In this document: piece after piece, positions 42,222 through 51,479 of the stretch
Position numbering within the stretch: the first letter of the stretch is position 1
Layout: each line of letters begins with the position of its first letter
Source of the DNA: Flavobacterium sp. CF136
GTDB taxonomy: Bacteria > Bacteroidota > Bacteroidia > Flavobacteriales > Flavobacteriaceae
DNA: 51,538 nucleotides
Assembly: GCF_000282055.1 (NCBI RefSeq)
Contig: NZ_AKJZ01000101.1
Location: 1-51,538 of the forward strand
Reading direction: 5' to 3'
Made by a program: the position numbers and the translations under genes
Notes under the pieces: model-generated
The model's database searches: none
What the model was told of the DNA's origin: nothing
Seen by the model: the letters and a program-made list of their open reading frames with translations, nothing else

Positions 42222-45200
42222 ATGAAACGAAAAATCATTCTCTATTTAATTTTTATGGGCTCCTTTTTTTCTTTATCGGCCCAAAACATAACTATCAAGG
42301 GAATAGTGACTTCATCTGAAGATGGGTTGTCACTTCCTGGTGCGAATATTATAGTATCAGGTACGAACAATGGAACAGCGACAGATTTTGATGGTCGTTT
42401 TACACTTAATAAAGTAGATATAAATGCTACTTTAATATTTAGCTATGCAGGTTTTACAAGCCAAAGCATCCCGGTAAATGGAAAAGAAACCATAAATGTT
42501 GTTTTAAAACCAGAATTATCACAATTAACAGAAGTTGTTGTGATAGGGTATTCCAAGGAGAGAAAAGTGGATGTAACCGGTGCTATTACAGTAGTAGATA
42601 TGAAGCCAATTGCCGGACAAAGTATGAGTTCGGGTAATGCTATGCAGGCTCTACAAGGCAGGGTTGCCGGTTTGTCTATTGAGAAATCAGGGGATCCCAG
42701 TGGGGCTAGCAGCAAGATTTTAATCAGAGGGGTAAGTACTTTAGGAAATACTGATCCTTTGTATGTAATTGATGGTGTTCCTACGGTAAGGCCTGAAGTT
42801 TTTGCCAGTTTAAACCCAAGTGCAATAGAATCTGTTCAGGTATTAAAAGATGCTTCGGCTTCGTCTATTTATGGTTCCAGAGCAGCTAATGGAGTTATTA
42901 TAGTAACTACAAAGAATGCCTCAAAAGGCGGAGCTATGACTGTTTCTTATAGTACCAGTGTTTCTTCTATGTCAGAGAAAAAACAAAGATATGATATGCT
43001 TAATGCAGTGGATCGTGGAAAAGTTTTATGGCAAGCTTCAGTTAATGATGGAGCGAAACCAGAAGATGGATATGGCGAAATCTATAATTTTGACTGGAAT
43101 CAGAATTTGAGTAATCCAGTGTTAAATAGTGTATCGGTTAAGCCTTTTGTAGGAGGAGATACTAATGTCCCGGCAGGAGATACGGATTGGCAGGATGTAG
43201 TGTATAAAACAGGATTTGTTATCAATAATGATTTGTCTGTTTCAGGAGGTAGTGATAAATCTAATGCCATGTTGAATTTAGGGTATTTGGATAATAGTGG
43301 TATGTTAAAATATACTAATTATGAAAGATATACAGCAAGATTAAATGCTAATTTCAAATTGTTTAATGATAAAGTACGATTTGGTATTAATTCTCAGTTT
43401 ACACAATCTAATGAAAAACTGGCGGCTAATGATGTTGGTAATTCTCCGGTTCCTGCCCTGGCTATTTCATTAGCACCAACAATCCCTGTTTATACAAATT
43501 CCGGTGGATATGGCGGTCCTTTAGGATCAGGTTATTCGGATAGAAACAATCCTCTATTGATGCAGTATTTAAACAGATGGGATAATACGAAGAGAGTTTC
43601 TTTATATGGAAATATTTTTACAGAAATTGATATAATAAAAAATCTTACATACAGAAACAGTATTGGTATTGATTTTAATGATTACAGTAGAAAAGACATT
43701 GAGCCAACGGTTAGTAATGGATCAGTTAACAGAACTAATAATAGCTTAACTCATGATACCAACAAATATTCCAGCTTAACGATATCCAATACTTTAAGTT
43801 ATAATGTAAAACTTTCCAATCATAAAATTGGTATTGTAGTGGGGCTGGAATCGGTTAAAACAGATTTTAATAGTTTGTTATCCCGTGGAGAGAATTTTGC
43901 TGTAGAAACAGAATCTTATTTTGTTTTATCGGCTGCTTCCGGAGCCAGAACATCAAATGGTCTTTCAACAGGAAGCAGATTGCTTTCTCAGTTTGGGAAA
44001 TTAAATTATGCGTTTTCTGATAAATATTTGGCAACTTTTACGATAAGACGAGATGGTTCGTCAAGATTTGGAGCAGATAACAGATATGGTATTTTTCCGG
44101 CTGCAACGGTAGGATGGAAAATCAACAATGAAAATTTTCTGAAAAATGTAAAAGCAATTTCGTCATTAAAACTTCGTGCGGGTTATGGAGAAGTGGGGAA
44201 TCAATCCATTGGTGATAATGCTAGTTTAGGGTTATATGAAGCCAGATATGGATCTAATCAGAATGTTTTTATTCCTGATTTTTTTAATATTTATTATAAT
44301 GTAGGAACGGCTTATGATTTGGGTGGAGTTAATACAGGAAATTTGCCATCTGGTTTTGTTTCTATACAAGCGGCCAATTCAGGATTGAAATGGGAATCTA
44401 CAAAAGAGATAAACGTTGGGTTGGATTTTGCTTTTTTGGATAACAAATTATCAGGTTCTTTTGATTATTTTACCAGAAAAACAGACGGGATATTAATTAA
44501 ACCACCAGTTGCTTCAGTTTTAGGAGAAGGACAACAGCGTTTTGTGAATGGAGCATCAACTTCAAATAAAGGATGGGAATTTGTTTTAGGATACTCAGAT
44601 ACTTTAGAGAATGGATTGAATTTTAATGTCACTACTAACTTTGGTGCGACTAAAAACAAAATAACAGCATTACCTGAAGAAGTAAGAACAGCTTATCCGG
44701 GAACAGCCTTAAATTCTATCATTGGTCATTCTCAGTTTGAGGTTTTTGGATATAAAACAGATGGTTTGTTCCAATCGCAGGCAGATATTGATTCTCATGC
44801 TACACAGGTAGCTTCCAGATTAGGAGGTATTAAATATGTGGATATCAATAATGACGGAGTTATCAATTCTGATGACAGAACTTTTATAGGTTCAACACAA
44901 CCAAAATTAGAATATGGTATTAATATTAGTTTGGCTTATAAAAATATAGATATGTCCATCTTTGGTTCTGGAGTAGCAGGAAGAAAAGGAGTTGATCCTT
45001 ATATTTATTGGAATAATTTTGTTCAGGGAAGAGAAAATGCAGGTCCGGGAACACTTAATGCCTGGACACCAACAAATACTGATACTGATGTTCCGTCTCT
45101 TTCATTGGCACATAATGACAATCAGATGTCAGAATATTTTTTAAGAAACAATTCTTATTTCAAAGTTAGAAACATACAAATCGGGTATTCACTACCAGAA

Positions 45201-45371
45201 AGTATAACTGAAAAAACTGGTTTCATCACTCGTTGTAGATTATACGCCCAAGGGGAAAACTTATTTTGGTTTACTCCAAAAGGATATATCGGTTCTGATC
45301 CGGAACGTACAAATATTAATAGAATACCAGTACCTACTACATTCTCATTAGGTGTAAACTTAAACTTTTAA
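42222..45371 (+). CDS. SusC-like TonB-dependent outer membrane transporter
   Basis: 1049 aa. Signal peptide (IFMGSFFSLSAQ), an N-terminal carboxypeptidase-regulatory-like domain (about 22-95, IKGIVTSSEDGLSLPGANII), then a TonB-box-like stretch (LTEVVVIGYSKERK), the plug domain with DPLYVIDGVP and ASSIYGSRAANGVIIVTTK, and a large barrel ending in FSLGVNLNF. It imports oligosaccharide with its SusD partner, whose gene starts 9 bases later. The substrate is inferred to be a fructose-containing oligosaccharide from GH32 and the sensor. Confidence 0.95.
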   Translation: MKRKIILYLIFMGSFFSLSAQNITIKGIVTSSEDGLSLPGANIIVSGTNNGTATDFDGRFTLNKVDINATLIFSYAGFTSQSIPVNGKETINVVLKPELSQLTEVVVIGYSKERKVDVTGAITVVDMKPIAGQSMSSGNAMQALQGRVAGLSIEKSGDPSGASSKILIRGVSTLGNTDPLYVIDGVPTVRPEVFASLNPSAIESVQVLKDASASSIYGSRAANGVIIVTTKNASKGGAMTVSYSTSVSSMSEKKQRYDMLNAVDRGKVLWQASVNDGAKPEDGYGEIYNFDWNQNLSNPVLNSVSVKPFVGGDTNVPAGDTDWQDVVYKTGFVINNDLSVSGGSDKSNAMLNLGYLDNSGMLKYTNYERYTARLNANFKLFNDKVRFGINSQFTQSNEKLAANDVGNSPVPALAISLAPTIPVYTNSGGYGGPLGSGYSDRNNPLLMQYLNRWDNTKRVSLYGNIFTEIDIIKNLTYRNSIGIDFNDYSRKDIEPTVSNGSVNRTNNSLTHDTNKYSSLTISNTLSYNVKLSNHKIGIVVGLESVKTDFNSLLSRGENFAVETESYFVLSAASGARTSNGLSTGSRLLSQFGKLNYAFSDKYLATFTIRRDGSSRFGADNRYGIFPAATVGWKINNENFLKNVKAISSLKLRAGYGEVGNQSIGDNASLGLYEARYGSNQNVFIPDFFNIYYNVGTAYDLGGVNTGNLPSGFVSIQAANSGLKWESTKEINVGLDFAFLDNKLSGSFDYFTRKTDGILIKPPVASVLGEGQQRFVNGASTSNKGWEFVLGYSDTLENGLNFNVTTNFGATKNKITALPEEVRTAYPGTALNSIIGHSQFEVFGYKTDGLFQSQADIDSHATQVASRLGGIKYVDINNDGVINSDDRTFIGSTQPKLEYGINISLAYKNIDMSIFGSGVAGRKGVDPYIYWNNFVQGRENAGPGTLNAWTPTNTDTDVPSLSLAHNDNQMSEYFLRNNSYFKVRNIQIGYSLPESITEKTGFITRCRLYAQGENLFWFTPKGYIGSDPERTNINRIPVPTTFSLGVNLNF

Positions 45372-45380
45372 TTAATTCCC

Positions 45381-47126
45381 ATGAAAAAATATAATAAAAT
45401 AGTTATTAGCTTTTTGTCAATTTTATTTTTGGCATCATGTAGCTCAGATTTTTTAGATTATGAACCTAAAGGAGTATTAACGCCAGATCAAGCTGCTACT
45501 TTAGCAAATGCAGATGCTCTTGTTACTGCTGCCTATGCGGCAATTGGAAATGATGAAATGATTGGACCAATAACGAATCAATGGGTTTATGGTAGTGTCC
45601 GTTCAGATGATGCCTACAAAGGTGGAGGTGGTCGATCAGATGTTGATGTGATTGATACCTATGAACAATACAATACTACTATTGCTGATTATGGTGACTG
45701 GATGCTTCCCAGAACCTGGACAAATCACTATAAAGCGATTTCCAGAGCTAACTTTGCACTATCTGTAATCAATACTATTCCGGATGCAGACTATCCGTTA
45801 AAGAAAACCAGACAGGCGGAATTACGTTTTTTAAGAGCGCATTCTTATTTTATGCTGAAGTTATTATTTAATAAAGTTCCGTTTATTACAGAAGATCTTT
45901 CTAAGGAGCAAATTTTGAAAACTTCAAATGATTTAACTTCTGATGCATTATGGAATAAAATTGCCGATGATTTTATTTTTGCACATGATAATTTACCTCC
46001 TTCACAAGATCAAGTGGGTAGAGCTGATAAAAATGCTGCATCGGCTTATTTAGCAAAATTGAGATTGTATCAGGCATATGAACAAAATGCGGACCATCAG
46101 GTTACAAGTATAAATTCGGCAAGATTGTTAGAAGTAATCACCTATGCTGACGAGGTAGAGGGAAGTTTAGAGCCTGATTTTGGTTTCAATTTCTTGGATG
46201 GTCATGATAATGGACCGGAATCTATTTGGGCTGTTCAGTTTTCTATCAATGATGGAACTAATACAGGAAGAGTAAGTTTTGTAACGGGATTGAATTCACC
46301 TCATGGAACACCTCTTTACGGATGTTGTGGTTTTCACTTAGCGAGTCAAAATATGGTCAATGCATTCAAAACTGATGCTGTTACAGGCTTACCATTATTG
46401 GATACTTTTAATACTTCAGATATTTATACTGCTGTAGACGCTAATGGAAAATCATCATTAACTCCCGGGGTAACACTTGACCCAAGAATTGATCATACCG
46501 TAGGGATTCCCGGAAGACCATTTAAATATAAAAATACGCTGAAAACAGCAGGGGATATGGTTTATAATTTTAGCTGGGCCAGAGATCCAGGAGTTTATGG
46601 TTTCTTTGGTAATATGAAAGAGCAACAATCGCCAGACTGTTCCTGTTACGTTAAAAACGGACCTTTCGTAGGGACTTCAAAAAATGTAGATTTTATTAGA
46701 TATGCAGACGTACTATTGTTCAAGGCAGAAGCCTTAATTCAATTGAATAGACAAAACGAGGCACTACCTATTATTAATGAAATAAGAGCAAGAGCAGCAG
46801 CAAGTACAACAATGCCATTAGCTGCAGGTGCTTCAAATGTATATAAAGTAGAACCTTATCTTTCATTTCCAGATAAAGCGTATGCCTGGAAAGCGCTTAA
46901 ATTTGAAAGAAGATTAGAGTTTGGAATGGAAGGACCTCGCTTTTTTGACCTCGTAAGATGGGGTGAAGCTGAGCCGGTTTTAAATGCTTATCTTGCTGTT
47001 GAAAAAGTAAAAAGAGGTTTCCTTTCAAGTGCTCATTTCACAGCGGGCAGAGATGAATATTATCCAATACCTCAAAGAGAAATAGACTTTACAGGAGGAT
47101 TATACAAGCAAAATCCTAAATATTAA
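45381..47126 (+). CDS. SusD-like surface glycan-binding lipoprotein (RagB/SusD family)
   Basis: 581 aa, lipoprotein signal ending at Cys20 (LFLASC), then SSDFLDYEPKG, the usual SusD start. TPR-like helices follow (ISRANFALSVINTIPDADYP, ELRFLRAHSYFMLKLLFNKV), and the C-terminal family signatures ADVLLFKAEALIQLNR, ALKFERRLEFGMEGPRFFDL and YYPIPQREID are present. It forms the lid of the SusC transporter. Probably the last gene of the MFS-GH32-susC-susD unit; a hairpin lies 47 bases downstream. Confidence 0.95.
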   Translation: MKKYNKIVISFLSILFLASCSSDFLDYEPKGVLTPDQAATLANADALVTAAYAAIGNDEMIGPITNQWVYGSVRSDDAYKGGGGRSDVDVIDTYEQYNTTIADYGDWMLPRTWTNHYKAISRANFALSVINTIPDADYPLKKTRQAELRFLRAHSYFMLKLLFNKVPFITEDLSKEQILKTSNDLTSDALWNKIADDFIFAHDNLPPSQDQVGRADKNAASAYLAKLRLYQAYEQNADHQVTSINSARLLEVITYADEVEGSLEPDFGFNFLDGHDNGPESIWAVQFSINDGTNTGRVSFVTGLNSPHGTPLYGCCGFHLASQNMVNAFKTDAVTGLPLLDTFNTSDIYTAVDANGKSSLTPGVTLDPRIDHTVGIPGRPFKYKNTLKTAGDMVYNFSWARDPGVYGFFGNMKEQQSPDCSCYVKNGPFVGTSKNVDFIRYADVLLFKAEALIQLNRQNEALPIINEIRARAAASTTMPLAAGASNVYKVEPYLSFPDKAYAWKALKFERRLEFGMEGPRFFDLVRWGEAEPVLNAYLAVEKVKRGFLSSAHFTAGRDEYYPIPQREIDFTGGLYKQNPKY

Positions 47127-47172
47127 ATAAGGTTAATAATGGTTGTTTAAAAATTAGTGATTGAATCAGATT

Positions 47173-47196
47173 AAGGGTGAGTATGTACTTGCCCTT
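47173..47196 (+). terminator. hairpin after the susD-like gene
   Basis: AAGGGTGAGT / ACTTGCCCTT form a 10-bp stem with two G-T wobbles and the loop ATGT, followed by a T-rich but interrupted tail. It is a weak terminator or attenuator; read-through would place the GH36 gene in the same transcript. Confidence 0.5.
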
Positions 47197-47347
47197 AGCT
47201 GTTTCTTAATTTTGAATCTAAAATAAGTGTTGAAGGTATTTTGTTAAGAAGGTCTTTTGGTTCAAATTACAATATATTCTTGAAGTAAGATAAAAAACAT
47301 TTTGCATTAAAAATATTCAAAAAAACTGTATTTTAATAACGGGAATA

Positions 47348-47478
47348 ATGAAATCGCGATTAATAACAAGTTTACGCAAGCAAATGAAATTCGCTGAACA
47401 CCTATGAAAAATATTAAGTCAGTGAAGCAAACACTGATAAATAAAAAGGCGATAACCTATATGACCGCTAAAAAATAA
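47348..47478 (+). CDS. two tiny overlapping frames before GH36 (possible leader peptides)
   Basis: ATG 47348 opens a 19-codon frame ending in TGA 47405-47407. ATG 47404 overlaps it as ATGA and opens a 24-codon frame ending 47478, 11 bases before the GH36 ATG. Both are Lys-rich with no known family. They could be a translationally coupled leader or chance frames. Weak evidence. Confidence 0.2.
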
Positions 47479-47489
47479 AATTTACATAC

Positions 47490-49706
47490 ATGAAAAAGGA
47501 ACGGGTAAGATATTTGAATAGAATCATGCTTTTTTGTGGTTTTATATTGGTTATAGCTGATGCATCGGCACAAACAATCATTCCTATTGCCACCGAAAAC
47601 AATGTGCTGTTAATGCAAACCGACAGTAACAATAGGTTGAGAACGGTGTATTTTGGCAAACCGCTTGAAAATGAAAGTGAGTATAAGATTGTTGCAGCCA
47701 ATTATAATTATGATGAATCCAATGCTGGAATTTATAATTCGGCATATACTCCTGCGGGGACCTGGAATCTGTCCGAGCCCGCCATTCAGGTGAAACATGC
47801 TGATGGGAATCCGTCGTTGGAATTGAAGTATGTGAGTCATAAAAAAGAAAAAATAGATGTCAATACTTCGGTTACCAGTATTCTTTTGAAGGATCCTGTT
47901 TATCCGTTTGAGGTGACTTTGTTTTATAAAGTTTGGGAAAAAGAAAATATAATCGAGCAATGGACGGAAATAAAACACAAGGAGAAAAAGGCGGTGGTTT
48001 TGCAAAAATATGCATCTGCTAATTTATATTTTGCCAATAAAGATTTTTATCTCACGAGTTTTCAGGGAGAATATCTAAAAGAAATGCAACCTGCAGAAAC
48101 CAAGCTTTTACAGGGAATGCGAACAATTGATTCTAAATTGGGAACCAGGGCGATGTTGTTGCAAACGCCCAATTTTATAGTTTCATTTGGCAAACCGGCT
48201 TCAGAAAATGAAGGAACGGTTATGTTAGGACAGTTGGCCTGGAGCAGTAATTTTAAATTGGATTTTGAAATTGATTCTCATAAAAACCTTCGTCTTATTG
48301 CGGGAATCAACCCGTTTGCTTCTGAATATGCGCTGGCTCCAAACGAAACTTTTAAAACCCCTTCTTTAATTTATGCTTTATCGAATAACGGTACAGGGGA
48401 AGCCAGTAGAAATTTACACGATTGGGCCAGAAAATACAGAATATTGGATGGTCAGGGGGAACGTCTTACCTTATTAAACAATTGGGAGGCAACCTATTTT
48501 AATTTTGATGAAAATAAAATTAAAGCCTTGTTTAAAGACGCTAAAGATTTGGGTGTCGACATGTTTTTATTGGACGATGGGTGGTTTGGTAATAAATATC
48601 CACGAAATAACGACAATGCAGGATTAGGCGACTGGCAGGAAAATAAGAAGAAACTGCCAAGTGGATTGGGTTATTTGGTTAAAGAAGCAAAAACCGAAGG
48701 CGTGAAATTTGGTATCTGGATTGAGCCTGAGATGGTAAATCCAAAAAGTGAATTGTATGAAAAACATTTGGATTGGGTAATACGACAACCTGAAAGACCT
48801 GAGATTTATTACAGGAATCAGATGGTGTTAGATTTGTCGAATCCCGAGGTTCAGGATTTTGTTTTTGGAATCGTGGATGATTTGTTTGTGAAAAATCCCG
48901 AATTGGCGTTCATCAAATGGGATTGTAATGCGGTTATTTATAATGCGTATTCGGCTTATCTAAATAAAAAAGGAATCCCTCAGTCTAATTTGTATGTAGA
49001 TTATGTGAAGGGATTGTATAAAGTACTGCAGCGCATTCGAGCCAAATATCCAAAAGTTCCCATGATGTTATGTTCCGGAGGCGGTGGTCGTGGGGATTAT
49101 GAGTTTTTAAAATATTTCACCGAGTTTTGGCCGAGTGATGACACCGAGCCTGTAGAGCGCATATTTTTGCAATGGGATTATTCGTATTTCTTTCCTTCTA
49201 TAGCTATAGATAATCATGTTACCGACTGGGGCAAACAATCTCTGAAATTCAGGGTAGACGTGGCCAGTATGGGTAAATTAGGATTTGATATTGTAGCCGG
49301 CAAATTAGATGCCAATGACAAAATATTTTGTAAGCAGGCTATAAGTAATTATAACACATTCAAAGATATCGTGTGGCATGGCAATATGTTTCGATTGGTA
49401 AATCCGCATGAAAATGATATTGCGGCATTGATGTATGTTAATGAAAATAAAAGTAAAGCGATTGTTTTTAACTATTTGGTAAACAATAGATTTAGTATTA
49501 CAGCAACGAAACGACCGGTAGTTTTTAATGGCCTGGATCCGAAGAAAAAATATACGGTAAAAGAAATTAATTTATATCCCGGAGTAGTATCTACACTTTC
49601 TTCTGATAAGATTTTCACTGGGGATTTCCTGATGAAGGCAGGTTTTAATCCTAATGTTACTTTGCAGAGAACAAGTGTCGTTTTAGAGATTAGTGAAGTT
49701 AAATAA
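47490..49706 (+). CDS. GH36 alpha-galactosidase, exported
   Basis: 738 aa with a cleavable signal peptide (MLFCGFILVIADASAQ). The N-terminal beta-supersandwich (about 30-320) precedes the catalytic barrel with LLDDGWFG, GIWIEPEMVNP, nucleophile Asp478 in FIKWDCN and acid/base Asp550 in WPSDDTEP, followed by a C-terminal sheet domain. It removes terminal alpha-1,6-galactose from raffinose-family oligosaccharides, melibiose or galactans. It is located between the SusCD pair and a fructokinase-like gene, which suggests that the imported sugar is raffinose or stachyose, where GH36 and GH32 act on opposite ends. Confidence 0.92.
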   Translation: MKKERVRYLNRIMLFCGFILVIADASAQTIIPIATENNVLLMQTDSNNRLRTVYFGKPLENESEYKIVAANYNYDESNAGIYNSAYTPAGTWNLSEPAIQVKHADGNPSLELKYVSHKKEKIDVNTSVTSILLKDPVYPFEVTLFYKVWEKENIIEQWTEIKHKEKKAVVLQKYASANLYFANKDFYLTSFQGEYLKEMQPAETKLLQGMRTIDSKLGTRAMLLQTPNFIVSFGKPASENEGTVMLGQLAWSSNFKLDFEIDSHKNLRLIAGINPFASEYALAPNETFKTPSLIYALSNNGTGEASRNLHDWARKYRILDGQGERLTLLNNWEATYFNFDENKIKALFKDAKDLGVDMFLLDDGWFGNKYPRNNDNAGLGDWQENKKKLPSGLGYLVKEAKTEGVKFGIWIEPEMVNPKSELYEKHLDWVIRQPERPEIYYRNQMVLDLSNPEVQDFVFGIVDDLFVKNPELAFIKWDCNAVIYNAYSAYLNKKGIPQSNLYVDYVKGLYKVLQRIRAKYPKVPMMLCSGGGGRGDYEFLKYFTEFWPSDDTEPVERIFLQWDYSYFFPSIAIDNHVTDWGKQSLKFRVDVASMGKLGFDIVAGKLDANDKIFCKQAISNYNTFKDIVWHGNMFRLVNPHENDIAALMYVNENKSKAIVFNYLVNNRFSITATKRPVVFNGLDPKKKYTVKEINLYPGVVSTLSSDKIFTGDFLMKAGFNPNVTLQRTSVVLEISEVK

Positions 49707-49763
49707 TTAAAATGTAATTTGTATTATCTATAGAACAAATGTTATGTTCTTAATTTTAAGATT

Positions 49764-50669
49764 ATGAAGAATAAAAAAGAATTAAAAGCAGTTTGCTTTG
49801 GAGAGGTATTATGGGATGTTTTTGGAAACGAAAAAAAGATTGGAGGAGCTCCGCTAAACGTTGCTTTGCGAATGAAAACACTAGGTTGTGAAGTCACGGT
49901 GATAAGCTGCGTAGGAAAGGATAAAGATGGAGAAGCAATTATCAATCAGGTGAAAAGCCTGGGACTTGAAACCAATGCTATAATGCAAACAGAAAATTTT
50001 GCAACCGGATTAGTAAATGTGACACTAAATGAACGTGGTTCTGCAAGTTATGAAATTAATTACCCATCGGCCTGGGATAAAATTGTATTGAATGACTTGG
50101 CTGAAAAGTTAGTTGCAGAGGCTGATGTTTTAATTTACGGCAGTCTGGTTTGCAGAGATGAAGTGTCAAGACAATCTTTGGAAGAATTATTGCAAACAAA
50201 AGCCTATAAAGTTTTTGATGTCAATTTAAGAAAGCCTCATTATTCATATACAATTCTGGAACAATTAATGCATTCAGCTGATTTTATTAAGTTCAATGAT
50301 GAGGAATTATTAGAGATTGCGGCAGCTATGCAGTCGCCTTTTACGAGTCTGGAAGATAATATGCATTTTATCGCAGAAAAAGCCAAAGTAACTGCTATGT
50401 GCGTAACCAAAGGCAAACACGGTGCATTATTATTATGGGAAGGAAAACTGTATGAAAATGGAGGATACCCTGTTAAAGTTGCCGATACAGTAGGGGCAGG
50501 CGATTCTTTTTTAGCGACTTTAATTACATCACTTCTTACTGGAGAAGCACCGCAAACAGCTATCAATTTTGCTTGTGCAGTTGGAGCTTTAGTTGCGGCA
50601 GCACCGGGAGCCAACCCCGAGATTCCGCATTCTAAAGTTGAAAATTTGATGTTAAAAACAAAAGTATAG
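49764..50669 (+). CDS. PfkB-family sugar kinase, probably fructokinase
   Basis: 301 aa. N-terminal FGEVLWDVFGNEKKIGGAPLNVA (GG motif with substrate-binding Asp and Asn), and the C-terminal PfkB signature VADTVGAGDSFLATLI, whose Asp in GAGD is the catalytic base. The length matches bacterial fructokinases. It would phosphorylate the fructose released by GH32 and imported by the MFS porter. 57 bases after GH36 and followed by a strong terminator, so it ends the locus. Confidence 0.9.
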   Translation: MKNKKELKAVCFGEVLWDVFGNEKKIGGAPLNVALRMKTLGCEVTVISCVGKDKDGEAIINQVKSLGLETNAIMQTENFATGLVNVTLNERGSASYEINYPSAWDKIVLNDLAEKLVAEADVLIYGSLVCRDEVSRQSLEELLQTKAYKVFDVNLRKPHYSYTILEQLMHSADFIKFNDEELLEIAAAMQSPFTSLEDNMHFIAEKAKVTAMCVTKGKHGALLLWEGKLYENGGYPVKVADTVGAGDSFLATLITSLLTGEAPQTAINFACAVGALVAAAPGANPEIPHSKVENLMLKTKV

Positions 50670-50691
50670 TTCCTTAAAATATTTTTAATTG

Positions 50692-50726
50692 CCCTTAAAT
50701 TTTAAATGTTTAAGGGCTTTTTTTTA
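50692..50726 (+). terminator. Rho-independent terminator at the end of the sugar locus
   Basis: GCCCTTAAA (50692-50700) pairs with TTTAAGGGC (50710-50718), loop of nine bases, then eight T residues. Confidence 0.88.
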
Positions 50727-50774
50727 AGAACAATCAATAAAAGAAAACTGAAGGCGATTGATTGAATTTGCCAA

Positions 50775-51191
50775 TTAAATCTCTAATGATGGCGCATCAG
50801 TTAGGTTTTTTTGCATCTCTTCAGGTAAGTAGGGCCTTCCGCCAGTTGCCGGAACACATGTTCCTGTAAATACTGCCGTAGCCATTATTTTTCCGTCTTT
50901 TATTATAGATTGTTTAAAATGCAGACGAGGCAAGCCCTGAGCATCTGTAAATACAGAACAAGTAACGTCAAAATTATCATTCTTTTTTAAAGACCGGATA
51001 AATTTAATACTATACTGAGACAAAACCATATAGATACCTTTGTTTGCCTGCTCTACAAAATCAAAACCCAGTACCTCTCTAATATAATCATGGCGGCAAT
51101 ACTCCATATAAAAAGGGTAATATAAGCCATCCATGATATTTTGCACATCTATATGCTGGTCTTCAGCAGTATAATTTTTTGAATATTCCAT
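50775..51191 (-). CDS. hotdog-fold acyl-CoA thioesterase (4HBT/YbgC-like)
   Basis: 138 aa. The segment DVQNIMDGLYYPFYMEYCRHDYI corresponds to the active-site helix region of 4-hydroxybenzoyl-CoA thioesterase-like proteins, followed by the strands YSIKFIRSLKKNDNFDVTC and MATAVFTGTCV. Cytosolic; probably cleaves an acyl-CoA or acyl-ACP. It converges with the sugar locus and has no functional link to it. ATG 51191 is the only good start. Confidence 0.82.
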   Translation of the reverse strand: MEYSKNYTAEDQHIDVQNIMDGLYYPFYMEYCRHDYIREVLGFDFVEQANKGIYMVLSQYSIKFIRSLKKNDNFDVTCSVFTDAQGLPRLHFKQSIIKDGKIMATAVFTGTCVPATGGRPYLPEEMQKNLTDAPSLEI

Positions 51192-51477
51192 ACTATTAAA
51201 TTAAGATTCGAATCTATTGGTAAACGTACTTCTTTATAGCTTATTGTAGTCTAAATGCACCAAATAATATTATCTTTATTGAACAATCTTTAGCTTATTT
51301 GCGGTAGGCTCTTATGCTATTGGTATAAAAGGAATAAATTATTGACTTTTCGGCAATTTATTCGTCTGTGATATGAGCAATTTTCACATTTTAAATAGAT
51401 GTTTTTATACTATAAAAGTGTAAATTGGGTTTTTATAAAAATATTTGACATAACCCGTTGGTTGTAATTTAAAATAA
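51192..51477. other. AT-rich region upstream of the thioesterase
   Basis: No gene or clear site; presumably contains the thioesterase promoter on the minus strand. Confidence 0.4.
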
Positions 51478-51479
51478 GT

